From positions 29,114-93,113 of the forward strand of contig NZ_AODK01000015.1 in NCBI RefSeq assembly GCF_000525975.1: a stretch of 64,000 nt of DNA, given 5' to 3'. Each line of letters opens with the position of its first letter. Within the stretch, counting starts at the first letter, position 1. The position numbers and the translations under genes are program-made. The notes beneath the pieces were generated by a model. That model worked only from the letters and a program-made list of their open reading frames with translations. It was not told the DNA's origin and did no database searches. Shown here one piece after another: positions 8,690 through 17,746 of this stretch. This stretch comes from Listeria rocourtiae FSL F6-920 (lineage in GTDB: Bacteria > Bacillota > Bacilli > Lactobacillales > Listeriaceae).

Positions 8690-10012
8690 TTATGCTTCGG
8701 GTGTTTCTTGATGCTTTTCTTTTTTGAAAACTTCGATGTAGGAAATGTGATGTGGTTCAGCCTCTTTCACGCGGAAAGTATAGCCGTTATTTTCAATCTC
8801 ATCACCAACTTCAACTTCGTAATTATGTGTCAGGAACCAGCCTCCGATTGTATCGACCTCTTCTTCTTCGATATTCGTGCCAAGCATGTTGTTAACTTGG
8901 TCAATCAACACTTTAGCATCAATAATGAAGTGACCGTCCTTAATTTTACGGATTTCTGGGATTTCATCAGCATCAAATTCATCACGAATGTCACCAACGA
9001 TCTCCTCGACAATATCCTCAACTGTTACGAGTCCAGATGTTCCACCATATTCATCTAATAGAATCGCGATATGCGAACGTTCGCGTTGCATTCGGATGAG
9101 TAATTCTTTAATTGGAATCGTTTCAATCACGCGTATAATTGGTTTAACATAAGGGTCAATACTGAATGCCGCATCAGAGCCATTTTCGACATATGCCGAA
9201 AGAATTTCTTTCAAGTTTAGTACGCCAATAATGTGGTCTTTGTCGCCTTCAATAACTGGATAGCGTGTGTAGCGCTCGTATTTCATGATGTCAGATAAAT
9301 CGGCAATCGTGCCACCAGTATCTACAGTAACAATTTCTGTACGCGGAATCATAATTTCTTTCGCCATGCGTTCATCGAAATCGAAAATCTTATTAACATA
9401 GCTAAATTCAGATTGGTTGATTTCACCACTCTTGTAACTTTCGCCAACGATAATCCGTAATTCTTCTTCCGTATGGGCGATTTCATGATCTGTAGCTGGT
9501 TCTAATCCGAACATTTTCGCGATAACCACCGCTGATTCATTTAAAAGCCAGATGAATGGAAACATAACTTTATAGAAGATATGAAGCGGGCGCGCAACAG
9601 CAAGTGCGACAGCTTCTGTTTTGTCGATAGCTAATGTTTTTGGAACGAGTTCTCCAACAACCACATGCAAGAAGGTAATTAGGATAAATGCAATGGTGAA
9701 AGAAAGTACAGACGTTACAGAGCTTGGCAATTCAAACATCACAAAAAGTGGATGTAGTGCTGCCTCCACTGTTGATTCTCCTAACCAACCAAGTCCAAGA
9801 GAGCTAATTGTAATACCTAATTGACAGGCAGAGAGATATGCGTTCATATGTGCATATATATGTTTTGCTAAATTCGCACGTTTGTTACCTTCTGAAATCA
9901 GTTGGTCCAAACGGCTTGGGCGCATTTTTACGATGGCGAACTCGGTCGCGACAAAAAATGCGGAAATTGCAATTAGTAAAGCAATAATTAAAAATTTAGT
10001 GGTTAATATCAA
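8690..10012 (-). CDS. CNNM/CorC (HlyC) family membrane transporter
   Basis: Membrane protein with an N-terminal DUF21/CNNM domain (about four membrane segments, FFVATEFAIVKMRPSRLDQL), a CBS pair (from about residue 205) and a C-terminal CorC_HlyC domain (GWFLTHNYEVEVGDEI). Relatives such as B. subtilis MpfA act in Mg2+ export. The frame can be opened to 10099, but that extension reads through the Shine-Dalgarno; I choose TTG at 10012, giving 440 residues starting at the first membrane helix. A hairpin lies between the Shine-Dalgarno (10051-10058) and this start. Confidence 0.88.
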   Translation of the reverse strand: MILTTKFLIIALLIAISAFFVATEFAIVKMRPSRLDQLISEGNKRANLAKHIYAHMNAYLSACQLGITISSLGLGWLGESTVEAALHPLFVMFELPSSVTSVLSFTIAFILITFLHVVVGELVPKTLAIDKTEAVALAVARPLHIFYKVMFPFIWLLNESAVVIAKMFGLEPATDHEIAHTEEELRIIVGESYKSGEINQSEFSYVNKIFDFDERMAKEIMIPRTEIVTVDTGGTIADLSDIMKYERYTRYPVIEGDKDHIIGVLNLKEILSAYVENGSDAAFSIDPYVKPIIRVIETIPIKELLIRMQRERSHIAILLDEYGGTSGLVTVEDIVEEIVGDIRDEFDADEIPEIRKIKDGHFIIDAKVLIDQVNNMLGTNIEEEEVDTIGGWFLTHNYEVEVGDEIENNGYTFRVKEAEPHHISYIEVFKKEKHQETPEA

Positions 10013-10204
10013 TGAATGGCCATTCCTGGTAAAGCACCAGAAATGGCGAACACCTCCTATGGGTTCTAAAGTTTTTGTGCTGTGTTTGTGTTTGTCCAAG
10101 AAGGTTTATCCATTCAGCAAGGAAACACGAGACAGCAACAATTTATATTATTGTTTCGTTTTGTATATATTTTTAGTTTGTCTGCCCCACCGTGTTTTTC
10201 CCTC
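10013..10204 (-). promoter_or_regulatory. Structured 5' leader of the CorC-like gene
   Basis: Nearly 200 bases separate the predicted promoter from the start. On the minus strand AAACACG (in 10185-10204) can pair with CGTGTTT near 10125-10135, closing a long A-rich loop. Then AGGAGGTG (10058-10051) is followed by a 12-bp hairpin (10047-10036 with 10030-10019, 5-base loop) and then the TTG start. With the hairpin folded the Shine-Dalgarno lies about 11 unpaired bases from the start. No known riboswitch was recognised. Confidence 0.5.
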
Positions 10205-10210
10205 CCAACG

Positions 10211-10238
10211 AGTATACTTAATCTAAATTATAAGTCAA
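10211..10238 (-). promoter_or_regulatory. Predicted sigma-A promoter of the CorC-like gene
   Basis: TTGACT (10238-10233) and TATACT (10216-10211) with a 16-base spacer, read leftward. Confidence 0.65.
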
Positions 10239-10293
10239 ATGTGAGAATAAAACAAGCGAACAAGAACTTATATTTACTCTAAATTTTTACAGT

Positions 10294-11179
10294 TTATTTA
10301 GTTATATGGTTATCGAAATAAGGCTCGATATGAACGAGGGTGTAAGCGTTTGGATAGGTTTCTCGGATTGCAGTTTCAATTTTTTCTGTGATAGTGTGGC
10401 TTTCGGCAACGCTTAAATCAGCTTTGACAGAAATCGTTGCGTCAATCCAGATTCTATTGCCGTTCATGCGTGCTTTAATATCTAAAACTTGGTGGACTTG
10501 AGAGACGTTTGCGATGATAGTGTGGATGGACTCTATTTTACCAATATCAAAGCCATCGGTGAGCGTGTGTGCCGCATCGTAAAATATTTTCCAAGCGGTG
10601 TAGATGATGAGTATGCCTACGAGAAATGCAGTGATATTATCTAGCCATGTAATCCCAATTATGGCGCCAGTTATACCGATACACGTTCCAAAACTGACGT
10701 ACGCATCTGAACGATTATCGTAGGCTGCTGCTTTGACGGCTAAACTATCTATTTTTTTTCGCGAGTTTACTGTTAATTAAGTATACGATATACATGACAA
10801 TGCCTGAAAATAGAGCCATAATTGCTGTGAGAGAAGAGGGAGTGGCAAATTCTTGATGAATGAATGCGAGAAATGCTTGCCATATAACTTGAATACCCAC
10901 AAGAAACATAATGAAGGAAGCGATTAAGGAACTAATCGTTTCTGTGCGCCGGTGACCGTATAGATGATCTTCATCTGGTGGGATACGTGAAATTTTTAAG
11001 CCGATAAGCAAGGCTACAGAGGCGATTATATCGGTTGTGTTATTTAGTCCATCGGCTTGTAGCGCATCAGAATGACCTAGAAATCCAATGACAATTTTGA
11101 GTGTTGCCAAGAAAATGTAAACAATGATACTAAGCCATGCGCCCCGTTCGCCTTTTTTTAGGTCCTCATAATTATCCAT
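10294..11179 (-). CDS. Cation diffusion facilitator (CDF) family transporter (one frameshift)
   Basis: Divalent metal/proton antiporter, about 294 residues once repaired. N-terminal membrane domain with metal-site residues in HSDALQADGLNNTTDI and SFIMFLVGIQVIWQAF, then a cytosolic C-terminal domain (HTLTDGFDIGKIESIH, VHIEPYF). The frame breaks at an eight-T run (10752-10759); one base fewer gives LAKKIDSLAVKAAAYDNRSD, the conserved HD/ND motif region. Homologues export Zn2+, Mn2+ or Fe2+; the ion cannot be assigned here. It follows the ArsC-like gene on the same strand but a terminator separates them. Confidence 0.9.
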
Positions 11180-11216
11180 CAGATTTCACCTCTTCCTTTC
11201 ATTATACGTTGGATAA

Positions 11217-11264
11217 TAAAAATCCCGCTAGCAAGCGTATCAGAATACGGTGGCTAGTGAGATT
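11217..11264 (-). terminator. Terminator of the ArsC-like gene
   Basis: Reading leftward, AATCTCACTAGC pairs with GCTAGCGGGATT (G-U pairs allowed) and runs into TTTTTATT. Confidence 0.75.
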
Positions 11265-11270
11265 AGCAAT

Positions 11271-11690
11271 TTAGAGCAATGATTTTTCTAAACCTTTAAC
11301 GGATGCCGCGATACTGTCGCATACCTCCTGATAATATGCCCATTTTACAGGTGCATCTGGGCTTAGTTCTGGGTCTTTGATGTCCCAGTAAACAATTTTA
11401 TCACTCAGTTCTTCTGGAAATCCTGGGGCAAGTTCAGTGGCGGAGTCGTAGATTGTGACAATTAAGTCAGCCTCGGTTAATAATTTTTGGCTAGGAGTTA
11501 CGGGCATTGTTGCAGGTGGTTCCATGGCATACTCTAGAAGGGCATCTGCGACAAATGGCGATGTCTGTGTGTGACACCAAGAGCCGCTAATAAATTGAGC
11601 ATTGCTGATGGTGAGTTTTGAGGCCCAAGCTTCTGCTATGGAACTGCGAATGTGTCTTTGTGATAGGAAGTAAATAAGTTTCTTCTTCAT
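11271..11690 (-). CDS. ArsC/LMW-phosphatase-fold protein lacking the catalytic cysteine
   Basis: A 139-residue protein of the thioredoxin-coupled arsenate reductase / low-molecular-weight phosphatase fold. The family normally carries a C-x5-R phosphate loop just after the first strand; here residues 9-17 read LSQRHIRSS, so the cysteine is replaced by S10 and the loop is one residue shorter. The later Asp-Pro motif (KDPELSPDAP) is kept. The C-terminal resolving cysteines of true ArsC are not seen. It is therefore unlikely to be an arsenate reductase despite that common annotation. A SigB-type promoter lies upstream, consistent with stress control. Confidence 0.8.
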   Translation of the reverse strand: MKKKLIYFLSQRHIRSSIAEAWASKLTISNAQFISGSWCHTQTSPFVADALLEYAMEPPATMPVTPSQKLLTEADLIVTIYDSATELAPGFPEELSDKIVYWDIKDPELSPDAPVKWAYYQEVCDSIAASVKGLEKSLL

Positions 11691-11843
11691 GCTCCAAATC
11701 CTTTCTTGCTCTTTAGACTGAAAAAATGCGAATGTGCGTTATTTCAACTAGGTCTAAATGAAAGCAGGTAATAACGCCTTTTATGGAAGACGTGGTGATA
11801 TATACGATTCATTCGTTTAGCCTTTCCCGTTAACAGTAGGTAA

Positions 11844-11868
11844 ATACCCCGTATGAAAAGACAAAAAC
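11844..11868 (-). promoter_or_regulatory. Sigma-B promoter of the ArsC-like gene
   Basis: GTTT (11868-11865), 15-base spacer, GGGTAT (11849-11844) read leftward, an exact match to the Listeria/Bacillus SigB consensus. It leaves a leader of roughly 145 bases before the start at 11690. The L. monocytogenes orthologue is, to my knowledge, strongly SigB dependent. Confidence 0.85.
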
Positions 11869-12045
11869 CTCATTTCGAAAATAAAATTAAAAAAGCGTAA
11901 ATATTGTTACGAAATTGTGTATAATTAGAATGAGGTTGTGGAAATCGGTCTAAAGTTGGTGGCGCGATTCGGTCTTTTGCCGTAAAATGGGTGTATACAA
12001 CTGAGTTTAACTAACAAAACTAATGTAGAAAGCTAGGAGATATGC

Positions 12046-14184
12046 GTGAATAATGAGAACAAAACTATCTTGACCTATTTAAAAAGCTTCTTGCTCTTTC
12101 TAAAGAAGTGGTTGGGGATCGGTTGGCGTAAATTCCGCCGTTTTTGGAAAAATAAGCATATCGGAAAATTTATAACACTTATTGGTTTGACATGTATACT
12201 GATTTTTATTGTATCGCTGGTCATTGTGGCCAAGTCAGCCGACATCGATGCCTTAAAAAAGGGACTTGAAACGACGACAGTTATTTATGATAAGGATAAT
12301 GATAAAGCGGGTGAACTCTCTGCGTCGGATGCTACATTTATTAGTATCAAAGACATGTCACCGAATCTACAAAATGCTGTTATTTCAATTGAAGATAAAC
12401 GATTTTATGAACATGGTGGTTTCGATATAAAGGGGATTTTCCGATCTGTTTGGGGACTTGCCACGACAGGAAGCATTACGGGTGGTGGTAGTACAATTAC
12501 CCAGCAGGTAGCAAAAAATGCGCTCTTGACGCAGGATCAGACTTTTACGCGAAAAGCGAAAGAGCTATTTATGGCGCGCGAAATCGAAAAGACGTATACG
12601 AAGGATGAAATTTTAGAGATGTATTTAAATACGTCCTACTTTGGCAATAATGAGTGGGGTGTGGAAAATGCTGCGCTGAAATATTTTGGAACGAGTGCTT
12701 CTGAGTTAACGATTCCACAGGCTGCGACAATTGCTGGGCTTCTGCAAGCGCCGTCTGCCTATGACCCGTATACGCACGCAGATAAGGCAATAAATAGACG
12801 CAATATCGTGCTAGGTGCGATGTACACAAATGGTAAGATTACGAAGGAACAAATGAAAGAATACCAAGCGACGAAGCTCGTATTGACGGATAAATCGAAG
12901 GATCCAGATAACTATCACTACCCGTGGTATACCGATGCTGTCATTAATGAAGCTTTGAAAGAAACCGACCTGACGCAAGATGATATCATGAAAAAAGGCT
13001 ATCAAATCTATACAGAGCTCGATCAGAATTATCAAGCGGCACTCGAAAGCACGTTTGAAAATGATAGTTTATTCCCATCAAACTCGGCTGACGGCACCCT
13101 TGTACAAGGCGGAGCTGTCCTGATGGACCCAGAGAGTGGTGGAGTTCGTGCACTTGTTGGTGGTCGTGGCAAACATGTTTTCCGTGGATTTAACCGTGCC
13201 ACACAGATGAAAGCTCAGCCGGGTTCAACGATGAAACCCCTTGCGAGCTATGTTCCAGCGCTTGAAGAAGGTTGGAAAGTAGACGATATGTTGCAGGATG
13301 AGAAGACGACGTATGGCAAATATACGCCGACTAATGTAGGTGGTGTTTATCGCGGTGAAGTTCCAATGTATACAGCAGTAGCAAAGTCGATTAACGCGCC
13401 AGCAGTATGGCTTCTTGATAAAATTGGCTTACAAAAAGGTGTCGACTCGGTAAAACGCTTTGGGATTCAGTTGACGAAAGAAGATGAGTATCTTGGTTTG
13501 ACGCTCGGTGGTTTAAATAAAGGCGTATCACCAATGGAATTAGCGACAGCGTATGCAACATTTGCCAATGATGGCGCAAAACCAGAATCTCATATTATTC
13601 GTAAAATTGTTGATCCTACGGGGAAAGTAGTGTATGAGAACGAGGCATCAACGAAACAAATTATTTCTAAGAAAGTTTCGACAGATATGACTTCGATGCT
13701 AATTGATGTTATTAATAATGGTGGTACTGGTGAAAATGCTGGCGTTTCTGGCTATGAAATGGCTGGTAAAACGGGGTCGACACAAGTACCATTTACGACG
13801 GATGGCACGAAGGATCAGTGGTTCGTTGGTTATACACCAAACTTAGTCGGCTCTGTCTGGATTGGCTTTGATAAAACGGACGAAGCGCACTATTTGAAAA
13901 CGACAAGTTCTGATGGTGTGGCTTCACTTGCGCACTATGTGATGAAGAGCGGGTTGAAGTATCAAAAACCTGTTGATTTTGGAACAAAGAGCGCATCGGT
14001 AAAAACGGAAGAAAAGAATAAGGAGAATGCTGTATCTGAGCAAGCGGGTGATTTCTGGGGATCTATTAAGGATTCGGCGAAAGGTGCCGGTGAAACTATC
14101 AAAAAAGGCGCTGAGAAAGCGAGAGAAATTGGTGGTCAGATTGCAGATGGATTTAACAATATCCTTGATTCGTTTGGCAACTAA
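12046..14184 (+). CDS. Class A penicillin-binding protein (transglycosylase/transpeptidase)
   Basis: Bifunctional peptidoglycan synthase of 712 residues. A cytoplasmic basic N-terminus and one membrane helix (about residues 40-62) precede a GT51 domain with catalytic Glu in ISIEDKRFYEHGGFD and GGSTITQQ, then a transpeptidase with QPGSTMKPLA (SxxK), SIN and KTGST motifs. The tail is charged and low in complexity. Start is GTG at 12046 with TAGGAG upstream. TATAAT at 11920-11925 is a possible -10. It corresponds in position to Listeria PBPA2. Wall growth at the membrane is the expected role. Confidence 0.95.
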   Translation: MNNENKTILTYLKSFLLFLKKWLGIGWRKFRRFWKNKHIGKFITLIGLTCILIFIVSLVIVAKSADIDALKKGLETTTVIYDKDNDKAGELSASDATFISIKDMSPNLQNAVISIEDKRFYEHGGFDIKGIFRSVWGLATTGSITGGGSTITQQVAKNALLTQDQTFTRKAKELFMAREIEKTYTKDEILEMYLNTSYFGNNEWGVENAALKYFGTSASELTIPQAATIAGLLQAPSAYDPYTHADKAINRRNIVLGAMYTNGKITKEQMKEYQATKLVLTDKSKDPDNYHYPWYTDAVINEALKETDLTQDDIMKKGYQIYTELDQNYQAALESTFENDSLFPSNSADGTLVQGGAVLMDPESGGVRALVGGRGKHVFRGFNRATQMKAQPGSTMKPLASYVPALEEGWKVDDMLQDEKTTYGKYTPTNVGGVYRGEVPMYTAVAKSINAPAVWLLDKIGLQKGVDSVKRFGIQLTKEDEYLGLTLGGLNKGVSPMELATAYATFANDGAKPESHIIRKIVDPTGKVVYENEASTKQIISKKVSTDMTSMLIDVINNGGTGENAGVSGYEMAGKTGSTQVPFTTDGTKDQWFVGYTPNLVGSVWIGFDKTDEAHYLKTTSSDGVASLAHYVMKSGLKYQKPVDFGTKSASVKTEEKNKENAVSEQAGDFWGSIKDSAKGAGETIKKGAEKAREIGGQIADGFNNILDSFGN

Positions 14185-14195
14185 ATAATTACTAA

Positions 14196-14230
14196 GGACT
14201 CAAAGCGGATTGTTGCTTTGGGTCTTTTTT
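14196..14230 (+). terminator. Terminator after the PBP gene
   Basis: GACTCAAAGC pairs with GCTTTGGGTC (one G-U pair, 10-base loop), followed directly by six Ts. Confidence 0.88.
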
Positions 14231-14279
14231 GTTGGTAGGATGGAGGAAGATACATAATTTTGAAGGGGGACTTTTTACT

Positions 14280-15620
14280 ATGGTGAGAATGGAACGGGAT
14301 ACGATTGGTGAGATTGCTGTTGCTGAGGATAAATTTTGGGGGGCGCAAACGGAGCGGAGCCGGCAGAATTTTAAAATTGGTGAGGAGCGGATGCCGAGTG
14401 AGATTGTGCGGGCTTTTGCTAGGTTGAAGAAGGCGGCAGCTTGGAGTAATGCTGATCTTGGAAAACTTAGTGAGGAGAAAGCGCGTGCGATTTCAGGTGT
14501 GTGTGACGAAATAGTCGCTGGGAATCTGGATGAGCATTTTCCGCTTGTGGTTTGGCAAACTGGGAGTGGTACGCAGTCAAATATGAATGTAAATGAGGTT
14601 GTGGCGCATATTGCTGGGGAGTCGGTGCATCCGAATGATGATGTGAATATGTCGCAGAGTTCAAATGATACGTTCCCGACGGCAATGCATATTGCGGCAT
14701 ATGAGGCAATTGTTGAGCAGCTGGTGCCAGAGCTAAATGCGATGCGACAAGTACTTACGGAGAAGAAAGAGAAATATTGGCGAATGGTCAAAATTGGTCG
14801 GACGCATTTACAGGATGCAACGCCGCTTACGCTAGGTCAAGAGATTAGTGGCTGGGAGAGTATGATTGTGCATGCAGAGAAATTTATCGCGCAAAGTAGT
14901 GATCATTTGTTGGAATTGGCAATTGGCGGTACGGCGGTTGGGACTGGACTCAATGCAACGGCGGACTTTGGAGATCGTGTAGCTAAACACTTGGAGGCTG
15001 ATACAGGACACAAGTTTCGTTCGGCATCGAATAAATTTTACGCATTAACAAGTCATAGTGAGATTAGTTTTGTGCATGGTGCTGTACGCGCTTTGGCGGC
15101 TGATTTGATGAAGATTGCGAATGATGTTAGATTTTTGGCGAGTGGGCCGCGTAGTGGAATCGGTGAGTTGACAATTCCAGCGAATGAACCTGGGAGTTCA
15201 ATTATGCCTGGAAAAGTGAACCCAACGCAATGTGAGGCATTGACGATGGTTGCGGTACAGGTGATGGGCAATGATACGACGATTAATGTAGCAGCGAGCC
15301 AAGGGAATTTTGAGTTAAATGTATATAAGCCGGTTATTATTTATAATTTCTTGCAATCAGTGCGATTGCTAACCGATGGAATGCGTTCGTTTAGAGTGCA
15401 CTGTTTGGAAGGATTAGAGGCTAACGAAGCAGTGATGCAGGAGTTGGTTGATCGCTCATTGATGCTTGTGACAGCGCTCAATCCACATATAGGCTATGAG
15501 AAAGCGGCGAAAATTGCCAAGACGGCGTTTGCAGAAAATTTATCGCTAAAAGAGGCGGCGAATCGGTCGGGATTTGTCACGGAAGAGCAGTTTGACATGT
15601 GGATTAATCCATTAAAATGA
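14280..15620 (+). CDS. fumC: Fumarate hydratase, class II
   Basis: Interconverts fumarate and malate. 446 residues in the fumarase/aspartase fold, slightly shorter than usual at the C-terminus. Signature [11 protein letters not shown] is present, with conserved [12 protein letters not shown] and the [16 protein letters not shown] segment. I choose ATG at 14280 since GAAGGGGG lies about ten bases upstream; the frame extends further back but without a ribosome site. It stands between terminators and is likely transcribed alone or with the DUF445 gene. Confidence 0.95.
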   Translation: MVRMERDTIGEIAVAEDKFWGAQTERSRQNFKIGEERMPSEIVRAFARLKKAAAWSNADLGKLSEEKARAISGVCDEIVAGNLDEHFPLVVWQTGSGTQSNMNVNEVVAHIAGESVHPNDDVNMSQSSNDTFPTAMHIAAYEAIVEQLVPELNAMRQVLTEKKEKYWRMVKIGRTHLQDATPLTLGQEISGWESMIVHAEKFIAQSSDHLLELAIGGTAVGTGLNATADFGDRVAKHLEADTGHKFRSASNKFYALTSHSEISFVHGAVRALAADLMKIANDVRFLASGPRSGIGELTIPANEPGSSIMPGKVNPTQCEALTMVAVQVMGNDTTINVAASQGNFELNVYKPVIIYNFLQSVRLLTDGMRSFRVHCLEGLEANEAVMQELVDRSLMLVTALNPHIGYEKAAKIAKTAFAENLSLKEAANRSGFVTEEQFDMWINPLK

Positions 15621-15731
15621 CGAATTTGGAGTAATCATACTTTAGGCTGAAATTGCAGTGAAACCATTGTATAGCGGGCAAAAATGCCGTAAGATGATAA
15701 CACGACATGGAAATTAGAAGGTGACGCTATT

Positions 15732-16865
15732 TTGAGCGATTGGATGACGATTATATTTATGGTGATTGTTGGAGTATTTATTGGTGCTGCGACGAATTTT
15801 ATTGCGATTCGAATGCTTTTTAGACCGTTTGAGGCAAAATATATTGGGAAATGGCGAATTCCGTTTACACCGGGTGTTATTCCGAAGCGACGTGAGGAAT
15901 TGGCGGTAAAAATCGGCGAAGTGGTCGCAAAACATTTGTTGACGAATGAGGCGGTGCAGGAAAAGCTTGCAAGTGAAGATTTGCGCACGGAGCTTGTGAC
16001 AACGGCTAATGCGCTGGTTAGGGAGCAACTTGCGGTTCGTACGACACCGAGAGAGCTCTTGACGCAGTGGGATATGACGGCTATTGGAGATACAGCGAAT
16101 GATAAAATCGCGATGGTTCTGAAGGGGCAACTGACCCAGTTTTTTGCCAAGCGAAATGAGTTGGCGGTGAAAAAAGTGTTACCAGATGTGGTACACGCAG
16201 AGCTAGCTCGAAAAATTCCTGCTATTTCTGCCCAAACGCTGCAAAAGATTAGTATGTTTACGGCGAGTGATGCTGGGAAATTCCAGATTAAGTCGATGAT
16301 TGAGCGAATTTTGGCGGATCGTGGCAAAGTTGGCGGGATGGTTGGACTTTTCTTGAATAATGATACATTTGTGACACGGATGCAAAAAGAGGTTTTAAAA
16401 TTTCTTGGTAAATCTGAGACAGAGGCTGTTTTGGAAGCATTGATTGTATCAGAATGGCAACAGTTTTCGGAGCGTGCATTGGTGGATGTGATGCCAGTCG
16501 ACAAGCAGGAGCAGTTTTCAGAGCAGTTGATTGCGGAAATTATGCGCACAGTGCAGCTGGAGAAGTGGCTGGATATGCCAGTTCAAGATTGGATTCGTCC
16601 GTATGAGCAGGATATTTTGGACAAAGTGGTGCCGTTTTTGATAGATACGGTGTTACATTTTGCTAGTGAACACAGTGCAGAAGTGATGAAGCGTCTTGAG
16701 ATTGGAACCATGGTACAACATCAGATTGAGGCTTTTTCATTGCGTGAAATGGAACAGATTGTGCTTGATATCTCGGGAAAAGAGCTAAAAATGATTACTT
16801 ATTTAGGAGGCTTTTTAGGCGGATTTATCGGAGTACTTCAAGGCATTATTGCCATTTGGTTTTAA
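15732..16865 (+). CDS. DUF445 family membrane protein (YheB-like)
   Basis: A 377-residue protein with one membrane helix at each end (residues about 5-25 and 355-375) and a long alpha-helical middle, the typical DUF445 layout. The conserved N-terminal segment GAATNFIAIRMLFRPF is clear. Function is unknown; the B. subtilis relative YheB is also uncharacterised. Start is TTG at 15732 after AGAAGGTGA. It is followed within about 70 bases by the YheA-like gene, the same pairing as in Bacillus, so an operon is likely. Confidence 0.9.
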   Translation: MSDWMTIIFMVIVGVFIGAATNFIAIRMLFRPFEAKYIGKWRIPFTPGVIPKRREELAVKIGEVVAKHLLTNEAVQEKLASEDLRTELVTTANALVREQLAVRTTPRELLTQWDMTAIGDTANDKIAMVLKGQLTQFFAKRNELAVKKVLPDVVHAELARKIPAISAQTLQKISMFTASDAGKFQIKSMIERILADRGKVGGMVGLFLNNDTFVTRMQKEVLKFLGKSETEAVLEALIVSEWQQFSERALVDVMPVDKQEQFSEQLIAEIMRTVQLEKWLDMPVQDWIRPYEQDILDKVVPFLIDTVLHFASEHSAEVMKRLEIGTMVQHQIEAFSLREMEQIVLDISGKELKMITYLGGFLGGFIGVLQGIIAIWF

Positions 16866-16937
16866 CCTTTGCCCTTACTTGCGAAATTTGATATAGTGAG
16901 GATGGAAGAAAAATTCGGATATATGGAGGAACGTAAG

Positions 16938-17291
16938 ATGACTATCAATATTTATGACATTGCAAACGATTTAGAGCGTGGTATTCGCGAAACAGAACAA
17001 TTTACAAATTTGAAGCAAGCGTATGCGGATGTAAACGCAGATGCTGAGGCAAAAGTGAAATTTGATCGTTTTCGCGAAGTACAGGTAACAATTCAAGAGA
17101 AACAAATGAGTGGCCAAGAAATTGATGATGAGACAATTGATTTAGCGCAAGAAGTTGCTGAGGAAGTTCAAAGCAATGCTGCTATCACGAATTTAATGGA
17201 AAAAGAGCAAGCAATGAGCTTGATTATTAATGATTTAAACCGCATTATTATGACTCCGCTACAAGAATTATATGATGTGAAAGAAAAATAA
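16938..17291 (+). CDS. yheA: YlbF/YmcA family protein (YheA-like)
   Basis: A 117-residue, almost wholly helical protein of the Com_YlbF superfamily. Members of the superfamily (YlbF, YmcA) act with RNase Y in B. subtilis; YheA itself has no assigned role. Start at 16938 is set by GGAGG ten bases upstream; the frame can be opened further but without support. It ends shortly before a strong terminator. Confidence 0.88.
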   Translation: MTINIYDIANDLERGIRETEQFTNLKQAYADVNADAEAKVKFDRFREVQVTIQEKQMSGQEIDDETIDLAQEVAEEVQSNAAITNLMEKEQAMSLIINDLNRIIMTPLQELYDVKEK

Positions 17292-17302
17292 GTAGACAAA
17301 AA

Positions 17303-17350
17303 ATGCCGTACATGAGCTTCTAGTTAAGAGCTTTGTACGGCTTTTTTTTA
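17303..17350 (+). terminator. Terminator after yheA
   Basis: GCCGTAC pairs with GTACGGC and an inner AGCTT/AAGAGCT stem extends it; eight Ts follow. Confidence 0.85.
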
Positions 17351-17590
17351 TTTTTGAAGGATTTCAGCGGCTTTCAGGGCGGCTGGTGTAGCATTGTTGG
17401 GACTGTTCGAAATGGAATGAGTTACAGTCCCAATATGCATGAGAGCAAAGCGAGCATGTAATCCTTCCAAATCCCTTGAATACAAACGCTTTCGATCGAT
17501 TTATGTGAAGCAATGTATACGTCTTACCCGAAAAAAGAATCCGTGATATCTTGCTTATTTTTGGTTAGAAATATATTTTGTCCCAGGCCC
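17351..17590 (+). repeat. Dispersed palindromic element, copy A
   Basis: Non-coding. It contains a 10-bp perfect hairpin (TTGGGACTGT at 17397-17406 with ACAGTCCCAA at 17424-17433, 17-base loop) followed by TATGCA, then a block at 17467-17529 that aligns without gaps to 56497-56559 with 11 mismatches in 63 (counted by eye). The left part (GGATTTCAGCGG near 17359) is partly inverted to AAATCC at 17469. It ends near TTTGTCCCAGG at 17578-17588. The rest of the region up to yhaO at 17747 shows only AT-rich sequence likely holding the yhaO promoter. Confidence 0.7.
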
Positions 17591-17746
17591 GTTACCTCCT
17601 GTGGGTTTAATACGTTTAGAATATCATGTTTTCTTAACAATTGGGAGACTTTTGTAAAAATTTATTTCTGTTAAGTGGGATTTCGTTGTGTGATAAGGGA
17701 TTTCAGGTTATAATAGAACGTATATTCGTAAATTAGGAGGGCTATA

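Noticed and set aside
10013..10099. 29-residue N-terminal extension of the CorC-like protein
   Set aside because: The extension would translate through the Shine-Dalgarno and hairpin and is not seen in the family.
10013..10204. M-box (Mg2+) or yybP-ykoY (Mn2+) riboswitch in the CorC leader
   Set aside because: The conserved core sequences of those classes are not present.
14192..14791. Minus-strand ORF over the start of fumC
   Set aside because: Shadow frame; the plus strand carries fumarase motifs.
15635..16549. 304-residue ORF on the minus strand inside the DUF445 gene
   Set aside because: Low-complexity Ser/Ala/Thr-rich shadow of a real gene with no ribosome site or family motif.
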